The notes: a model not told the origin generated them from the letters alone. 39,188 nucleotides of DNA from Actinomycetota bacterium (GCA_003134505.1 PLBK01000027.1:11053-50240); one strand, 5' to 3'. Shown: positions 13,194 to 21,305, counted from the first letter of the stretch. Made by a program: numbers and translations.

Positions 13194-15227
13194 ATGAGCT
13201 CGACCGTGCCGTACCCGCGCCTGTTCTCGGAGTGGAAGATCCGGAACACGACGGTCGCGAACCGGATCGTGTTCGCGCCGACCTGCCCGACCTGGGTCGC
13301 CGATCCGTACGAAGGCGTGTTCACGGACCAGGCCGTCGCGTACTACGAGGAGCGCGCCAAGGGCGGCTGCGGCCTGATCATCATCGGCGGCACGATCATC
13401 CACAAGGAGGCGCTCTACTCCGAGTTCAACTTCCCGGGCCTGTGGAAGGACGACCAGGTGGCCGGGCTGGCGAAGGTCGCGGACGCCGTCCACCGGCACG
13501 GGTGCAAGCTCGCCTGCCAGCTCCTGCACGTGGGCCTCCGCGCGACGCCCGTGTTGAAGAAGGACCCCGCCTACGACTTCGACGCCGAGTGGTACATGGT
13601 CGCGCCGAGCCAGGTCCCGCCCGGCGAGTACCCGAACGCGCCGATGCCGAAGGAGCTCGAGGAGCACGAGATCGAGGAGATCCTCGGCGCCTACGAGTCG
13701 TCAGCTCGGCGGGCGATCGCGGCCGGACTGGACGGTGTCGAGTTCCACATGTCGCACGGCTACCTGCCCTGGCAGTTCCTGTCGCCGCTCTACAACCACC
13801 GCACCGACCGCTGGGGCGGCTCGTACGAGAACCGTCTGCGCTTCCCGCTCGAGGCGATGAGCAGGATCCGGTCGGCGATCGGCGACGAGCCGTTCCTCGG
13901 CTACCGGATCAACTCGACCTCGTTCTGGCCCGGCGACCTGGAGCTGGAGGACGTGAAGCAGATCGTCGCCGACTTCGAGTCCAGATCCGACGTCGACTAC
14001 GTCAACCTCTCGGCGGGCGTCCATCACTCGTACATCCACACGCCGATGACGTACGAGCCGGGCTGGGAGCGCGGCTACACGAAGGCGGTCAAGGAGGTCT
14101 CGTCGAAGCCGGTGCTGCTGGTCGGGCGGATCACGCACCCGAAGATCGCCGAGGAGATCCTCGCCGCCGACGAGGCGGACGCGATCCTGCTCGCGCGTCA
14201 GTTGTTCGCCGATGCCGAGTGGGGAGCGAAGGCGCGCGAGGGCCGGGCCGACGACATCCGCCGCTGCGTCGCCGCCAACTACTGCTGGCGGAGCGTGATC
14301 CGGGGCGGCCGAGTGCAGTGCGTCTACAACCCGGAGGTGGGCCGCGAGGCGCGCTGGGGGTCGGGGACGCTCGTCGCCGCCGACGAGGCGAAGCGGGCGC
14401 TCGTGATTGGTGCTGGCCCGGCCGGGCTCGAGTACGCGCGGGTCGCAGCAGCGCGGGGCCACGAGGTGGTCGTCCTCGAGCGCGAGGACGAGGTCGGCGG
14501 CCATGTGCGGTGGCAGTCGCTGCTCCCGGGCCGCAAGGAGTACGGGCAGATCGCCCGCTGGCTGCTGGCGCAGGCGCAGGGAAACGGGGCGACGATCCGG
14601 ACCGGGGAGGAGGTGACGGCAGACAGCATCGGTGCCCTCCTCGAGGCGGAGCGGCCCGACCACGTCGTCGTCTCGACCGGCGCCCGCTACCGCCGCGACG
14701 GGTGGCAGGGGCAGACGGCGGCGCCGCTTCCGGGCTGGGAGACAGCCAATTGCGCGACCTGGGACGAGGTCGTCACCGGCAAGGTCTCACCCTCGGGCTC
14801 CGTCCTCGTCCTCGACGACCTGCAGGACGTGGCGGCGCCCCTGACGGCGGTCAAGCTCGCGCAGGAGGGTGCGTCCGTGCGGCTCGTCACGCGCTGGCCG
14901 ATGATCGGGATGGAGACGATCCCGGAGGTCTACTACCTCTGGGTGCGCCAGCAGCTCTACGAGGCCGGCGTCTCCGTCGAGCCGGACCTGTTCGTGACGG
15001 GCATCGACGGCACCGAGGTCACGCTGATCAACGTCTACGTGCCGGATCGCGTGACCACGATCGAGGCGGACTGGATCGTCATGGTCACGGGCCGCCAGTC
15101 CGAGAACGGGCTGTACCACCTGCTCCGAGAGCGGGGGGTCACCGTCGAGACGATCGGCGACGCGACGGCTCCCCGCTCGACGTACGAGGCGGTCTTCGAG
15201 GGCCACCGGCAGGCGCGGAAGCTCTGA
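13194..15227 (+). CDS. OYE/2,4-dienoyl-CoA reductase-like flavoprotein
   Basis: Two-module oxidoreductase (677 aa) like 2,4-dienoyl-CoA reductase and trimethylamine dehydrogenase. Residues 1-345 form an FMN-binding old yellow enzyme TIM barrel (RIVFAPTCPTW, EFHMSHGYLPWQFLSP, HRTDRWGGSYENRLRFPLE). A small iron-sulfur segment follows at 356-382. Residues 395-677 form FAD/NAD(P)-binding domains (ALVIGAGPAGLEYARVAA; GHEVVVLEREDEVGGHV). In the cluster segment the ligands are Cys358, Cys364 and Cys376, but the second canonical Cys (CxxC in TMADH) is Ala361, so a normal 4Fe-4S cluster lacks one Cys ligand. The substrate is unknown. The ATG at 13194 follows the CBS gene after 52 nt. Confidence 0.92.
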   Translation: MSSTVPYPRLFSEWKIRNTTVANRIVFAPTCPTWVADPYEGVFTDQAVAYYEERAKGGCGLIIIGGTIIHKEALYSEFNFPGLWKDDQVAGLAKVADAVHRHGCKLACQLLHVGLRATPVLKKDPAYDFDAEWYMVAPSQVPPGEYPNAPMPKELEEHEIEEILGAYESSARRAIAAGLDGVEFHMSHGYLPWQFLSPLYNHRTDRWGGSYENRLRFPLEAMSRIRSAIGDEPFLGYRINSTSFWPGDLELEDVKQIVADFESRSDVDYVNLSAGVHHSYIHTPMTYEPGWERGYTKAVKEVSSKPVLLVGRITHPKIAEEILAADEADAILLARQLFADAEWGAKAREGRADDIRRCVAANYCWRSVIRGGRVQCVYNPEVGREARWGSGTLVAADEAKRALVIGAGPAGLEYARVAAARGHEVVVLEREDEVGGHVRWQSLLPGRKEYGQIARWLLAQAQGNGATIRTGEEVTADSIGALLEAERPDHVVVSTGARYRRDGWQGQTAAPLPGWETANCATWDEVVTGKVSPSGSVLVLDDLQDVAAPLTAVKLAQEGASVRLVTRWPMIGMETIPEVYYLWVRQQLYEAGVSVEPDLFVTGIDGTEVTLINVYVPDRVTTIEADWIVMVTGRQSENGLYHLLRERGVTVETIGDATAPRSTYEAVFEGHRQARKL

Positions 15228-15245
15228 GCCCTCTCGCGCGCCGGC

Positions 15246-15641
15246 TCAGCCCCAGAAGGCGTCCTGCTCGTCCGCGTCGTCGGGAATGTCGACCAGCTTC
15301 GTGACCTTGCCGTTCGAGATCGAGAACACGAGCGCGTTCCGCATGTCGATCCGCTTGCCTTCGCGCTCTGCGACCGCGCGATAGATCGCGATCGCCGTGT
15401 CGTCGTTCGCCCAGACGTGCTCCAGCTCGGCACGCATCGTGCCTCCGGATGCCTCTCCCAGGCGGCCGTACATGGCGAAGACGTTGTCGCGCCCGTGGTG
15501 GTCGCCCGAGAACACCGGGTTGGAACCGGCCATGTGCTGGGAGACGTTCTCGTCGAGCAGTTCGGCCAGGCTGGCCATGTCCGCGGCGTTGAAGTAGCCG
15601 AACCCGCGCGTGATCATCTCGACGTTGGGATGTGCTGGCAT
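15246..15641 (-). CDS. SnoaL-like NTF2-fold protein
   Basis: A 131-residue single-domain protein of the nuclear transport factor 2/ketosteroid isomerase-like fold. EMITRGFGYFNAADMASLAELL is the first helix pair and VSQHMAGSNPVFSGDHHGRDNVFAMYGRL the pocket-lining block. DDTAIAIYRAVAEREGKRIDMRNALVFSISNGKVTKLVDIPDD gives the antiparallel sheet. Some members are polyketide cyclases or isomerases; most have unknown roles. GAGGAGAAGACG precedes the ATG, so the ribosome site is good. Tail-to-tail with the OYE-like gene. Intact, unlike the broken SnoaL fragment at 1211-1531, to which it is only distantly similar. Confidence 0.85.
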   Translation of the reverse strand: MPAHPNVEMITRGFGYFNAADMASLAELLDENVSQHMAGSNPVFSGDHHGRDNVFAMYGRLGEASGGTMRAELEHVWANDDTAIAIYRAVAEREGKRIDMRNALVFSISNGKVTKLVDIPDDADEQDAFWG

Positions 15642-15690
15642 CGTCTTCTCCTCTCGAACATCGCTTTGCAGTCGCGGGAGACTACGCCTT

Positions 15691-15867
15691 TCAGAGATTG
15701 TCGGTCTTCAGTCGTGGCGTGCCCGGCGTCGTCGCCTCCCGGAGCTGCTCGTCGACCGTGGCCCGTGCCTGCTCGCCGTCGGAGCGCTCAGGCTCGGTGA
15801 TGGCGGGAGGGACCCGCTCCTGCTCCTTCTTCCGGCCGCGAAGCCTGTCGCGTAGCCGCGTGAGCAT
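15691..15867 (-). CDS. Small charged hypothetical protein (58 aa)
   Basis: The product starts MLTRLRDRLRGRKKEQERV and ends TPRLKTDNL, with no Cys and no membrane segment. A basic N-terminal amphipathic helix followed by an acidic, Pro/Thr-containing and probably disordered tail could bind membrane or nucleic acid, but I recognise no family. Support for translation comes from the strong GGAGGAGG ribosome site 7 nt ahead of the ATG at 15867. A longer open frame surrounds it, but only this start has a ribosome site. It lies 80 nt downstream of the membrane-protein gene. Confidence 0.55.
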   Translation of the reverse strand: MLTRLRDRLRGRKKEQERVPPAITEPERSDGEQARATVDEQLREATTPGTPRLKTDNL

Positions 15868-15947
15868 CTTCGACCTCCTCCGGGGTGCTAGGGCTCGAGT
15901 GTAGCTCGCGACGGTTCGGCGGGCTGCCCGACCACTGGCTCGGGCGA

Positions 15948-16907
15948 TCAGAGCCGGAGTCGCGTCCGCGCCCGCGCCGTCAAGGCGTCGCCGTGCAGGT
16001 GGAGCACGAAGCCGAGGAAGAGGAGCGAGAGGCTGACGAAGACGAGCACGAGCGGCAGCCGCCATCCTCCGGCGCCCGACGCGACGTAGTGGACGAGCGG
16101 GGCGTAGCCGCCCGCGACTCCGTACACGCCCCACGTCGCGCGGCCGAGCGGCACGGCCAGGAGCAGCACGACGATTCCGAGCGCGAGCATCGCCGCCCAG
16201 GCGGCTGCCTCGTCCCCGGCGCCGATGAAGGAGACGAGCCCGAGCGCGACCGAGCCGAGGCCGATCGTGTGCCACCAGAACGCGGCGCGGCGCATCCGCC
16301 GGGCGTCCAGCATGAGGCCGATCCACACGAGCACCGAACCGATCACGATCAACGTCGCCGCGTAGTCGGTTCCGGTCGTCTGGTCGACCACCGCGGGCAC
16401 GAAGAGCAGCGCAGTCACGACGACGGCGAGGGCGACCGGAGCGAGGGCGAAGTCGAACTTTGTGAGCGAGAAGACGACCATTCCCGCCGCGATCGTCAAG
16501 AGGCCGAGCACGAAGATCGAGCCGCTGAAGCCGCTGCCGGTGGAGTACGTCGGCGTGGCGGTGCCGTACACGATCGTGGTGCCGCTGTCGCTCCCTGGCC
16601 CCACGCCGATGAGTCGCTCCAACCCGACGCCGACCGCCGGCACGAGCGTGACGACGATCGTCGCGAACAGCCCGCTCGGAATCCACCAGCGGCTCGCGCG
16701 GAGGACGATCGCGAGCGCGGTGTAGGCTGCGGCGAAGACGAGCGCGACGAGGAAGATCCAGACGCCGCGGTAGGAGGAGCTCACCGTCCCGATGACGGCG
16801 ATGCTCGTGGAGGCGGTCGCGATCGCGCCGAAGAACCAGAGGATGTTCGGAGTGTCGAACCGAGGGAGGCGTTCCTCGGACTGCGGCGGCTGGAGGCGCG
16901 GCCTCAT
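15948..16907 (-). CDS. Multi-pass membrane protein, unknown function
   Basis: A 319-residue integral membrane protein with about nine hydrophobic segments (for example ILWFFGAIATASTSIAVIG, WIFLVALVFAAAYTALAIV, LFATIVVTLVPAVGVGL, FVLGLLTIAAGMVVFSL, LPLVLVFVSLSLLFLGFVL). A Ser/Thr/Gly-rich extracytoplasmic loop (GSDSGTTIVYGTATPTYSTG) lies around residues 104-123. No catalytic or transporter signature is recognised. The ATG lies 17 nt downstream of the SHOCT protein gene on the same strand, so the two are likely co-transcribed. Confidence 0.8.
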   Translation of the reverse strand: MRPRLQPPQSEERLPRFDTPNILWFFGAIATASTSIAVIGTVSSSYRGVWIFLVALVFAAAYTALAIVLRASRWWIPSGLFATIVVTLVPAVGVGLERLIGVGPGSDSGTTIVYGTATPTYSTGSGFSGSIFVLGLLTIAAGMVVFSLTKFDFALAPVALAVVVTALLFVPAVVDQTTGTDYAATLIVIGSVLVWIGLMLDARRMRRAAFWWHTIGLGSVALGLVSFIGAGDEAAAWAAMLALGIVVLLLAVPLGRATWGVYGVAGGYAPLVHYVASGAGGWRLPLVLVFVSLSLLFLGFVLHLHGDALTARARTRLRL

Positions 16908-16923
16908 GCGCCGGATGATCGCG

Positions 16924-17283
16924 TCAGGACCTGACGGTGCCGCCCGCCGGCCCGGTCAGGTCTGCGCTCGCCTGCAGGAACTCGTCGCGGGAGATCTCAC
17001 CGCGGGCATAGCGCAGGCGCAGCACGTGCTCGGGCCCGCCGTCTGCGAAGACCGGGCCTGCGTCCCGGTGCGGCCACGGCCGGGGACCACCGGCCCACGG
17101 GCCTCGCCGTCTCCGCGTCAGTGTCGCGACGAGGTTCGCGATCACGAGCAGGAGGACGACGAGCAAGAGCGCGAACAGCACCCAGGCGAGCGGGTGGCCG
17201 CCGTGGTGGTGCCCGAGGTAGACGGGCGCGTACCTGGTCCAGCCCTGCGGCGGGAACGGCGGCGGCGCGGAGCCAGGTCCCAC
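16924..17283 (-). CDS. SHOCT-domain membrane protein
   Basis: About 119 residues: a Pro/His-rich N-terminus (APPPFPPQGW, LGHHHGGHP), one transmembrane helix (LAWVLFALLLVVLLLVIANLV), a basic linker and a C-terminal SHOCT motif (VLRLRYARGEISRDEFLQASADL). SHOCT (short C-terminal domain) is a small helical oligomerisation element often found at the end of bacterial membrane proteins. The start is taken at a GTG (17283); the frame is open 22 codons further upstream to 17349, but that part is not protein-like. It precedes the nine-helix membrane protein and follows infA after 90 nt. Confidence 0.75.
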   Translation of the reverse strand: MGPGSAPPPFPPQGWTRYAPVYLGHHHGGHPLAWVLFALLLVVLLLVIANLVATLTRRRRGPWAGGPRPWPHRDAGPVFADGGPEHVLRLRYARGEISRDEFLQASADLTGPAGGTVRS

Positions 17284-17373
17284 GAGTGAATGGTATGCCA
17301 CTGATCGGGACGGGCAAGTACTTCCTGCAGCGGAGTGGTCGAATGCCACTCACGCCTGCGTCCTGACCGGGAC

Positions 17374-17595
17374 CTAGCGGTAGCGGTAGACGATGCGGCC
17401 GCGGTTCAGGTCGTAGGGCGACAGCTCGACCCTGATCCGGTCGCCCGGAAAGATCCTGATCCGGTACCGGCGCATCTTGCCGGCTGTGTAGCCGAGCGTC
17501 TCGTGGCCGTTGTCGAGCGCGATCCGGAACATGCCGTTTCGCAGCGCCTCGACGACCTCGCCTTCGAGCTCGACCTTCTCTTCCTTGCCGGCGAT
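17374..17595 (-). CDS. infA: Translation initiation factor IF-1, apparent AUC start
   Basis: IF-1 binds the ribosomal A site during initiation. The 73-residue frame spans the whole OB fold: [60 protein letters not shown] and [10 protein letters not shown], all canonical. No ATG, GTG, TTG or CTG occurs at the expected start. The first codon that fits the family's M-A-x-K-E-E is ATC (17595-17593), with a perfect GGAGG 8 nt upstream (17608-17604), overlapping the end of csp. The first ATG is codon 22, inside the fold. infC uses a rare AUU for autoregulation; an AUC in infA would be analogous. The usual rpmJ-rpsM neighbours are absent, so this may be a second infA copy. Confidence 0.88.
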   Translation of the reverse strand: MAGKEEKVELEGEVVEALRNGMFRIALDNGHETLGYTAGKMRRYRIRIFPGDRIRVELSPYDLNRGRIVYRYR

Positions 17596-17599
17596 AGAG

Positions 17600-17809
17600 C
17601 TAGCCTCCGATGGCGACGACGTTGGTCGCCTCCGGGCCCTTTGCGCCCTCGCGGACCTCGAACTCGACCTTCTGGCCTTCGTTCAGGGACTTGTAGCCCT
17701 CGCCTGCGATCTGCGAGTGATGGACGAAGACGTCCTTCGTCTCACCGTCGGGCGTGATGAATCCATAGCCCTTCGAGTTGTTGAACCACTTGACGGTACC
17801 GGTAGCCAT
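17600..17809 (-). CDS. Cold shock protein (CspA family)
   Basis: A 69-residue single OB-fold protein that binds single-stranded RNA/DNA and acts as an RNA chaperone. [20 protein letters not shown] holds RNP1 (KGYGFI) and DVFVHHSQI is RNP2 (VFVHHS); [23 protein letters not shown] closes the barrel. The ATG at 17809 is chosen because the family begins M-A-T-G-T-V-K-W; the frame continues 28 codons upstream without similarity. AGGGGAG about 12 nt upstream may be the ribosome site. A leader of about 80 nt is likely (box at 17900-17895), as for many cold shock genes. Its TAG stop lies 4 nt before the AUC of infA, so the two are coupled. Confidence 0.96.
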   Translation of the reverse strand: MATGTVKWFNNSKGYGFITPDGETKDVFVHHSQIAGEGYKSLNEGQKVEFEVREGAKGPEATNVVAIGG

Positions 17810-17894
17810 GTGAAGAGCACGCTCCCCTTGATCTTGAACGGTAAGGAGGCGCCGATGACGGCTCCGCCGGTTACTCGTTCTGTTTGTCGCCACC

Positions 17895-17917
17895 AGGGTA
17901 GCACCGCATCGATGCGG
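17895..17917 (-). promoter_or_regulatory. csp-infA promoter with 14-bp palindrome
   Basis: TACCCT on the minus strand (17900-17895) is a plausible -10. Three bp upstream is the perfect palindrome CCGCATCGATGCGG (17904-17917), covering the spacer/-35 area where a repressor or activator would sit. A transcript from here would carry about 80 nt of leader before the csp ATG. Confidence 0.4.
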
Positions 17918-17924
17918 GTTTGCG

Positions 17925-18728
17925 TCAGTTTCGCCTCGGAAACCAGGGCACGAAGATCGAGGTCTCCTGCTGGTAGCGGCGGTAGTCCTCGCCGCGGCTG
18001 CGGAGCGCCTGCTCCTCCGTCGGCGGGATGCCGGTGATCGTGAACAGGAGGCCGAGCAGGAGCGCCGGCGTCATCCAGCCGAGCCAGCCCCAGGGAGCGG
18101 CCGTCGCGATCAGGCCCCACCCGACCCAGAGCGTCCACTCGAAGAAGTAGTTGGGGTGGCGCGAGTAGCGCCAGAGCCCCGCGCGGCAGGTCGTGCCCCT
18201 GTTGGCCGGGTTCGCGCGCCAGCGGCGGAGCTGTCGGTCGGAGAGGACGTTCAGCGTCAGCCCGACGACCCAGAGCATGGTCCCGGCGATCTCGAGCGGC
18301 TGGATGCTGCCGTGCGGGTTGTAGGCGTCGAGCAGCATCGGCACGGCGAAGCAAACGACGAGCAGGGCCTGGCCCTGGAAGAAGACGAAGAACCAGAAGT
18401 TCACGCTGATGCCGCGCTCGGTCCAGCGGCGGCGCATGTCCAGGTAGCGGCCGTCCTCGCCCTCGTGGCCGAGCATGCGGTCGACGACGAGATAGGTGCC
18501 GAGCCGCAGGCTCCAGAGGCCGGCCAGGACGCCGACGAGGATGCGATGGCACGCCGCGCCGTCGCCCACGATCGCGTAGACGACGCCGAGGATCCCGATC
18601 TCGTACGCCCAGCCGATGTCCACCTGCGTGGCATTCCGGGTGCGCACCTGCACGAGCCAGAGGACGGTCATCGCCGCCGCCGCGATGCCGGCGCCGATGG
18701 CGAGCGCGATCCATGGGCTTTCGATCAT
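17925..18728 (-). CDS. DUF1295 (steroid 5-alpha-reductase-like) membrane protein
   Basis: A 267-residue integral membrane protein of the DUF1295/isoprenylcysteine methyltransferase-like fold, a family that includes NAD(P)H-dependent reductases of lipid or steroid double bonds. Six to seven hydrophobic segments are visible. The C-terminal signature [23 protein letters not shown] is diagnostic (LW-x-x-SRHPNYF-x-E), as is [19 protein letters not shown] at the end. It is the last of five genes that overlap one another by 4 nt (stop of plsC to ATG here at 18725-18728). In this setting it is inferred to act on a fatty acyl chain. Confidence 0.9.
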   Translation of the reverse strand: MIESPWIALAIGAGIAAAAMTVLWLVQVRTRNATQVDIGWAYEIGILGVVYAIVGDGAACHRILVGVLAGLWSLRLGTYLVVDRMLGHEGEDGRYLDMRRRWTERGISVNFWFFVFFQGQALLVVCFAVPMLLDAYNPHGSIQPLEIAGTMLWVVGLTLNVLSDRQLRRWRANPANRGTTCRAGLWRYSRHPNYFFEWTLWVGWGLIATAAPWGWLGWMTPALLLGLLFTITGIPPTEEQALRSRGEDYRRYQQETSIFVPWFPRRN

Positions 18729-19354
18729 TCGTACCAGGCGTGGTCGGGCTCACCATACGGCTCGCGCAGCTCGCCGATCGCCTGCTCGAGCCGTTCGGTC
18801 AGCTCGGCTGCGGCTTCCCTCGTCGGCTCCTGCCGCTCGACGCGAAGCGGGTTGCCGACGACGATCGTCACCTGCGGGAAGCCGATCCTGTGCGTGCGCG
18901 GCTGGATCGACCGCTCCGTGCCGACGAGCAGGACCGGCACGAGCGGCGCACCGGCCGCGAGCGCGAGCCGCGCAGCGCCGCGATGGAACCGGCGCTCGCG
19001 GTGAGGAAGGCACGTCCCCTGCGGGAAGATCCCGATCACCTCGCCCCGGTCGAGCACGTCGAGACCGGCATCGACCGCCCGGCCCAGGTCGCTGCCCCGG
19101 CGGACGGGGATGCAGCCGAGCCCTTCCAGGACCTGCTTCAGCACCGGGTAGCGGAAGAGCTCGGCCTTCGTCATGTAGTGCACCGGTCGGGGCGAGACCG
19201 TGCCCAGGAACCAGGGGTCGAGGATGGACTCGTGATTCGGCGCGAGCACGACCGGGCCGTTCGCAGGAATCTTCTCGGCGTCCAGGTGCCGGATCTTGTA
19301 GGCACGCATCATCGGCCCGCGCGTCAGGCGGTCAATCGCCGGATAGAGATTCAT
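18725..19354 (-). CDS. 1-acyl-sn-glycerol-3-phosphate acyltransferase (PlsC-like)
   Basis: Membrane-associated acyltransferase (209 aa) for the sn-2 position of lysophosphatidate or a related acceptor. The catalytic motif is complete: APNHESILDPWF has His-x4-Asp. FPQGTC at about residues 110-115 corresponds to FPEGTR with Glu-to-Gln and Arg-to-Cys changes; VPVRRGSD and APLVPVLLVGTE are motifs II and IV. Without a transmembrane helix it is probably a peripheral protein. It lies between the CFA-like methyltransferase and DUF1295 with 4-nt overlaps on both sides, suggesting it feeds the modified acyl chain into, or receives it from, phospholipids. Confidence 0.92.
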   Translation of the reverse strand: MNLYPAIDRLTRGPMMRAYKIRHLDAEKIPANGPVVLAPNHESILDPWFLGTVSPRPVHYMTKAELFRYPVLKQVLEGLGCIPVRRGSDLGRAVDAGLDVLDRGEVIGIFPQGTCLPHRERRFHRGAARLALAAGAPLVPVLLVGTERSIQPRTHRIGFPQVTIVVGNPLRVERQEPTREAAAELTERLEQAIGELREPYGEPDHAWYE

Positions 19355-20568
19355 CGCTCGAGGACGAGCTGGGTGTCGCGGAGCGCCCGTGTGCGGAAGC
19401 CGGCCTCGCAGGAGGCGAGGTAGAAGTCCCAGGTGCGGACGAAGTGGTCGTCGTAGCCGAGTGCGCGCACGTCAGCCAGCCGCTCGTGGAAGGTCGTCCG
19501 CCAGCGGCGCAGCGTCTCGGCGTAGTTCAGGCCGATCTCCTCGACGTTCGCGAGCGTGAGGCGGGACGCCTCGCCCATCGCCTGTCGGAGAGCGCCGAGC
19601 GACGGGATCAGGCAGCCCGGGAAGACGTAGCGCTCGATCCAGTCGGGCGAGCGGCGGTAGCGGTCCCAGCGATGGTCGGGGATCAGGATCGCCTGGATGC
19701 AGGCCCGGCCCCCGGGCGCGAGCAGCCGGTCGCACGCGGAGAAGAAGGCCGGGAACTGCTTCTCGCCGATCGCCTCGATCATCTCGATCGACGCCAGCCT
19801 CGTGTACGAGCCCCGGTGCACGCGGTAGTCCTCCTCGACGATGCTGATCCGGCTCTCGAGGCCCGCTTCGCGCACCCGATCGCGAGCCAGCTCGGCCTGG
19901 GCGGGGGAGAGGGTGAGGCCGGTGACGCGGGCGCCGTAGTCGCCTGCCGCCGTGAGCGCGAACGAGCCCCAGCCGCAGCCGATCTCGAGCACGTGGTCGC
20001 GGGGCGTGAGCTCGAGCTTGTCGCAGACCCGGCGCAGCTTGCGCCGCTGCGCGTCGACGAGTGGCTCGTCCGGTCGCTCGAAGATCGCGCACGAGTAGGT
20101 CATCGTCTCGTCCAGCAGCAGCCGGAAGAGCTCGTTGCCGAGGTCGTAGTGGTACTCGATGTTGCGCCGCGCGCGGAGCAGTCCCTGGCGCCGGTTCGGG
20201 CGCGGGCGGGCCTTCATCACGCGGGCGAGGCGCGGATGGCGCGCGACGGCCGCCTCGGCGTTGCGGTAGAGGAGCTCCAGGAGCCCCACGACGTCCGGGC
20301 TCGTCCACTCGGCGGCCTGGTACGACTCGCCGAGGCCGATCGTCCCGCGCGTGGCCAGGCGACGGATCAGGCTCGGCAGGTCGGCGATCTCCATCGTCTG
20401 CGGCGGCCCGTTGCCGAACGTCCGCTCGGTCCCGTCCGGCAGGCGGGCGACGAGCGTGCCCTCGTCGAGCCCGGCGAGCGCGCGCGTGAGCAGCCGGACC
20501 GCGACCCGCTCGAGCAGGCCGCCGCGGGCGGGCGGGATCTCGCGGACGGTGCGCTCGACGGTGCTCAC
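19351..20568 (-). CDS. CFA/UfaM-like fatty acyl methyltransferase
   Basis: SAM-dependent enzyme acting on the double bond of phospholipid acyl chains (405 aa; COG2230). The N-terminal lipid-binding domain covers about 1-130. The methyltransferase starts at NIEYHYDLGNELFRLLLDETMTYSC, with Cys160 matching Cys139 of E. coli CFA synthase. LEIGCGWGSF (194-203) binds SAM, and IEMIEAIGEK contains the bicarbonate-ligand Glu265. The His that completes the bicarbonate site in E. coli (His266) is Gln292 here (ACIQAI). That is typical of the clade beside COG2907/DUF1365 genes, whose product may be a methylated rather than cyclopropane chain. GTG start overlapping DUF1365 by 4 nt. Confidence 0.9.
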   Translation of the reverse strand: MSTVERTVREIPPARGGLLERVAVRLLTRALAGLDEGTLVARLPDGTERTFGNGPPQTMEIADLPSLIRRLATRGTIGLGESYQAAEWTSPDVVGLLELLYRNAEAAVARHPRLARVMKARPRPNRRQGLLRARRNIEYHYDLGNELFRLLLDETMTYSCAIFERPDEPLVDAQRRKLRRVCDKLELTPRDHVLEIGCGWGSFALTAAGDYGARVTGLTLSPAQAELARDRVREAGLESRISIVEEDYRVHRGSYTRLASIEMIEAIGEKQFPAFFSACDRLLAPGGRACIQAILIPDHRWDRYRRSPDWIERYVFPGCLIPSLGALRQAMGEASRLTLANVEEIGLNYAETLRRWRTTFHERLADVRALGYDDHFVRTWDFYLASCEAGFRTRALRDTQLVLER

Positions 20569-21305
20569 TGCTTCAGCGATCCCTTGCCCGGCTCGAACGG
20601 CGGCTTGTGGTGGAAGGGCACGCGCTTGGCCCAGAGCTTGACCGCCTGCCAGTGGATCAGCGCGGTGACCTGCATGGGCATGAGCGGGTAGCGGACGAGC
20701 GCGCCGGCTAGCGTCGCGTTCGTGAGCTCCTTGCGGTGGCCGTGGATGACGGCGCTCAGCGGCACGCGTCCGTTCTCGCGGACGTGCACGCGCGCCCAGA
20801 CCTCCTCTTTCGGCTCCGAGAACGCGTACTGGTAATCCTGGTCGAGCCCGAAGAACGGCGAGACGTGGAGGTGCTTCTCGTGCTCGTACGTGAGCGCCGG
20901 CCCGTGCAGGAGCTCCGGCAGCCGCTCGCCGAACGTGTTGTTGAGCTCGGCGATCATCGCCGTGAGCTTCCCGTCCGGGCCGTAGCACCAGTGGAAGCTG
21001 ACCGGGTTGAACACGTAGCCGAGGACGCGGAGTTGCGCGAGCATGAGCACGCTTTCGACCTCGACGCCGCGCTCGGCGCAGAAGCGGACGGCCGCCTCCT
21101 TGACCGGGAGCGAGCCGTCGAAGTGATCCTTGTCGCGCAGCGTGACGACGTTCGGGCTGTTGATCGAGAACAGCGCCAGGCGCCGCTCGAGCTCGGGCAG
21201 CTCGTCGAGGTCGAGCACGAAGAAGGAGATCGGATAGCGGAACGAGTTGCGCGCCGGCTCGCGCCGCGAGTGGACGAGCGTGCCGTTGTAGATCGCCGAT
21301 CTCAC
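20565..21305 (-). CDS. DUF1365 protein
   Basis: A 246-residue protein of the DUF1365 family (COG3496), which nearly always sits next to a COG2907 flavoprotein and a CFA-like methyltransferase; no biochemical role is established. Family blocks: SAIYNGTLVHSRREPARNSFRYPISFFVLDLDELP at the N-terminus, LGYVFNPVSFHWCYGPDGKLTAMIAELNNTFGER in the middle, EKHLHVSPFFGLDQDYQYAF and HGHRKELTN later. Conserved His and Trp residues suggest an enzymatic or lipid-binding site. The GTG start at 21305 overlaps the flavoprotein stop (GTGA), and its own stop overlaps the methyltransferase start in the same way. Confidence 0.92.
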   Translation of the reverse strand: MRSAIYNGTLVHSRREPARNSFRYPISFFVLDLDELPELERRLALFSINSPNVVTLRDKDHFDGSLPVKEAAVRFCAERGVEVESVLMLAQLRVLGYVFNPVSFHWCYGPDGKLTAMIAELNNTFGERLPELLHGPALTYEHEKHLHVSPFFGLDQDYQYAFSEPKEEVWARVHVRENGRVPLSAVIHGHRKELTNATLAGALVRYPLMPMQVTALIHWQAVKLWAKRVPFHHKPPFEPGKGSLKQ

